Shown here: positions 6,702 to 6,745 of the stretch, in pieces | Numbering within the stretch: position 1 is the stretch's first letter | Layout of the letters: every line of letters begins with the position of its first letter | DNA from: Treponema sp. | Lineage (GTDB): Bacteria > Spirochaetota > Spirochaetia > Treponematales > Treponemataceae | Direction of reading: 5' to 3' | Assembly (NCBI GenBank): GCA_016293005.1 | Contig: JAEDFA010000069.1 | Coordinates: 1 to 6,745 of the forward strand | DNA length: 6,745 nt | Notes under the pieces: generated by a model | Seen by the model: only the letters and a program-made list of their open reading frames with translations | Database searches by the model: none | Told to the model about the DNA's origin: nothing | Program-made: the position numbers and the translations under genes

Positions 6702-6719
6702 TATAATTATCTTGAAGGA
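6702..6719 (+). promoter_or_regulatory. -10 box and Shine-Dalgarno of the gene starting at 6728
   Basis: TATAAT at 6702-6707 is followed by AAGGA at 6715-6719, 8 nt before the ATG at 6728. The ribosome site is convincing. The -10 is less so, because no good -35 lies at 16-18 bp and the predicted start near 6714 leaves almost no leader before the Shine-Dalgarno. Confidence 0.45.
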
Positions 6720-6727
6720 CACACAGC

Positions 6728-6745
6728 ATGAAACACATCACCGTA
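6728..6745 (+). CDS. Start of an unidentified gene (six codons visible)
   Basis: An ATG 8 nt behind an AAGGA ribosome site opens a frame reading MKHITV to the end of the window. The product cannot be named. It is divergent from the restriction-modification operon and shares its control region. Confidence 0.55.

Overview
The window is an AT-rich bacterial defence locus. GC is about 37-40% by eye, and the codons lean strongly to AAA, GAA, CTT and GTT. Base composition, codon style and gene content would fit a host-associated spirochaete such as a low-GC Treponema, but no marker gene is present and this guess is weak. There is no tRNA, rRNA, CRISPR array or transposase. Almost every base is coding; the only gaps are 15 bp, 23 bp and 93 bp.

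Positions 2-4626 (+) hold a tightly packed three-gene operon: (1) the C-terminal part of an McrB/MoxR-like AAA+ ATPase whose start lies upstream of the window; (2) a 454-residue protein with an AlbA_2 (Schlafen-type) domain, a GHKL-like ATP-binding domain and a winged helix, joined by a linker of five perfect KLGN repeats; (3) an 826-residue DUF2357/DUF524 (COG1700-type) protein with a PD-(D/E)xK nuclease core. Genes 2 and 3 share an ATGA stop/start overlap. An McrB-like motor with a separate PD-(D/E)xK nuclease is the architecture of an McrBC-like (type IV or related) restriction system. The AlbA_2/GHKL protein sits between motor and nuclease, where it could be an added sensor, effector or regulator.

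Positions 4650-6634 (-) hold a convergent two-gene type II restriction-modification operon. An Eco47II-family endonuclease comes first, followed by a C5-cytosine methyltransferase with an N-terminal helix-turn-helix, joined by a TAATG overlap. The family predicts recognition of GGNCC. By eye the window contains a single GGNCC site, against about nine expected from composition and about ten of the mirror-composition control CCNGG. An AT-rich hairpin lies between the convergent operons and may terminate both.

Positions 6635-6727 form a divergent control region: a TATAAT-type -10 box on each strand, a perfect 10-bp palindrome and three copies of AATTTGA. This is a plausible operator for the methyltransferase's HTH domain. 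A further gene begins at 6728 (+) behind a good Shine-Dalgarno, but only six codons are visible.

The main point of interest is two defence modules converging: a three-component McrBC-like operon beside a self-regulating-looking GGNCC system. The first module must tolerate the m5C made by the second.
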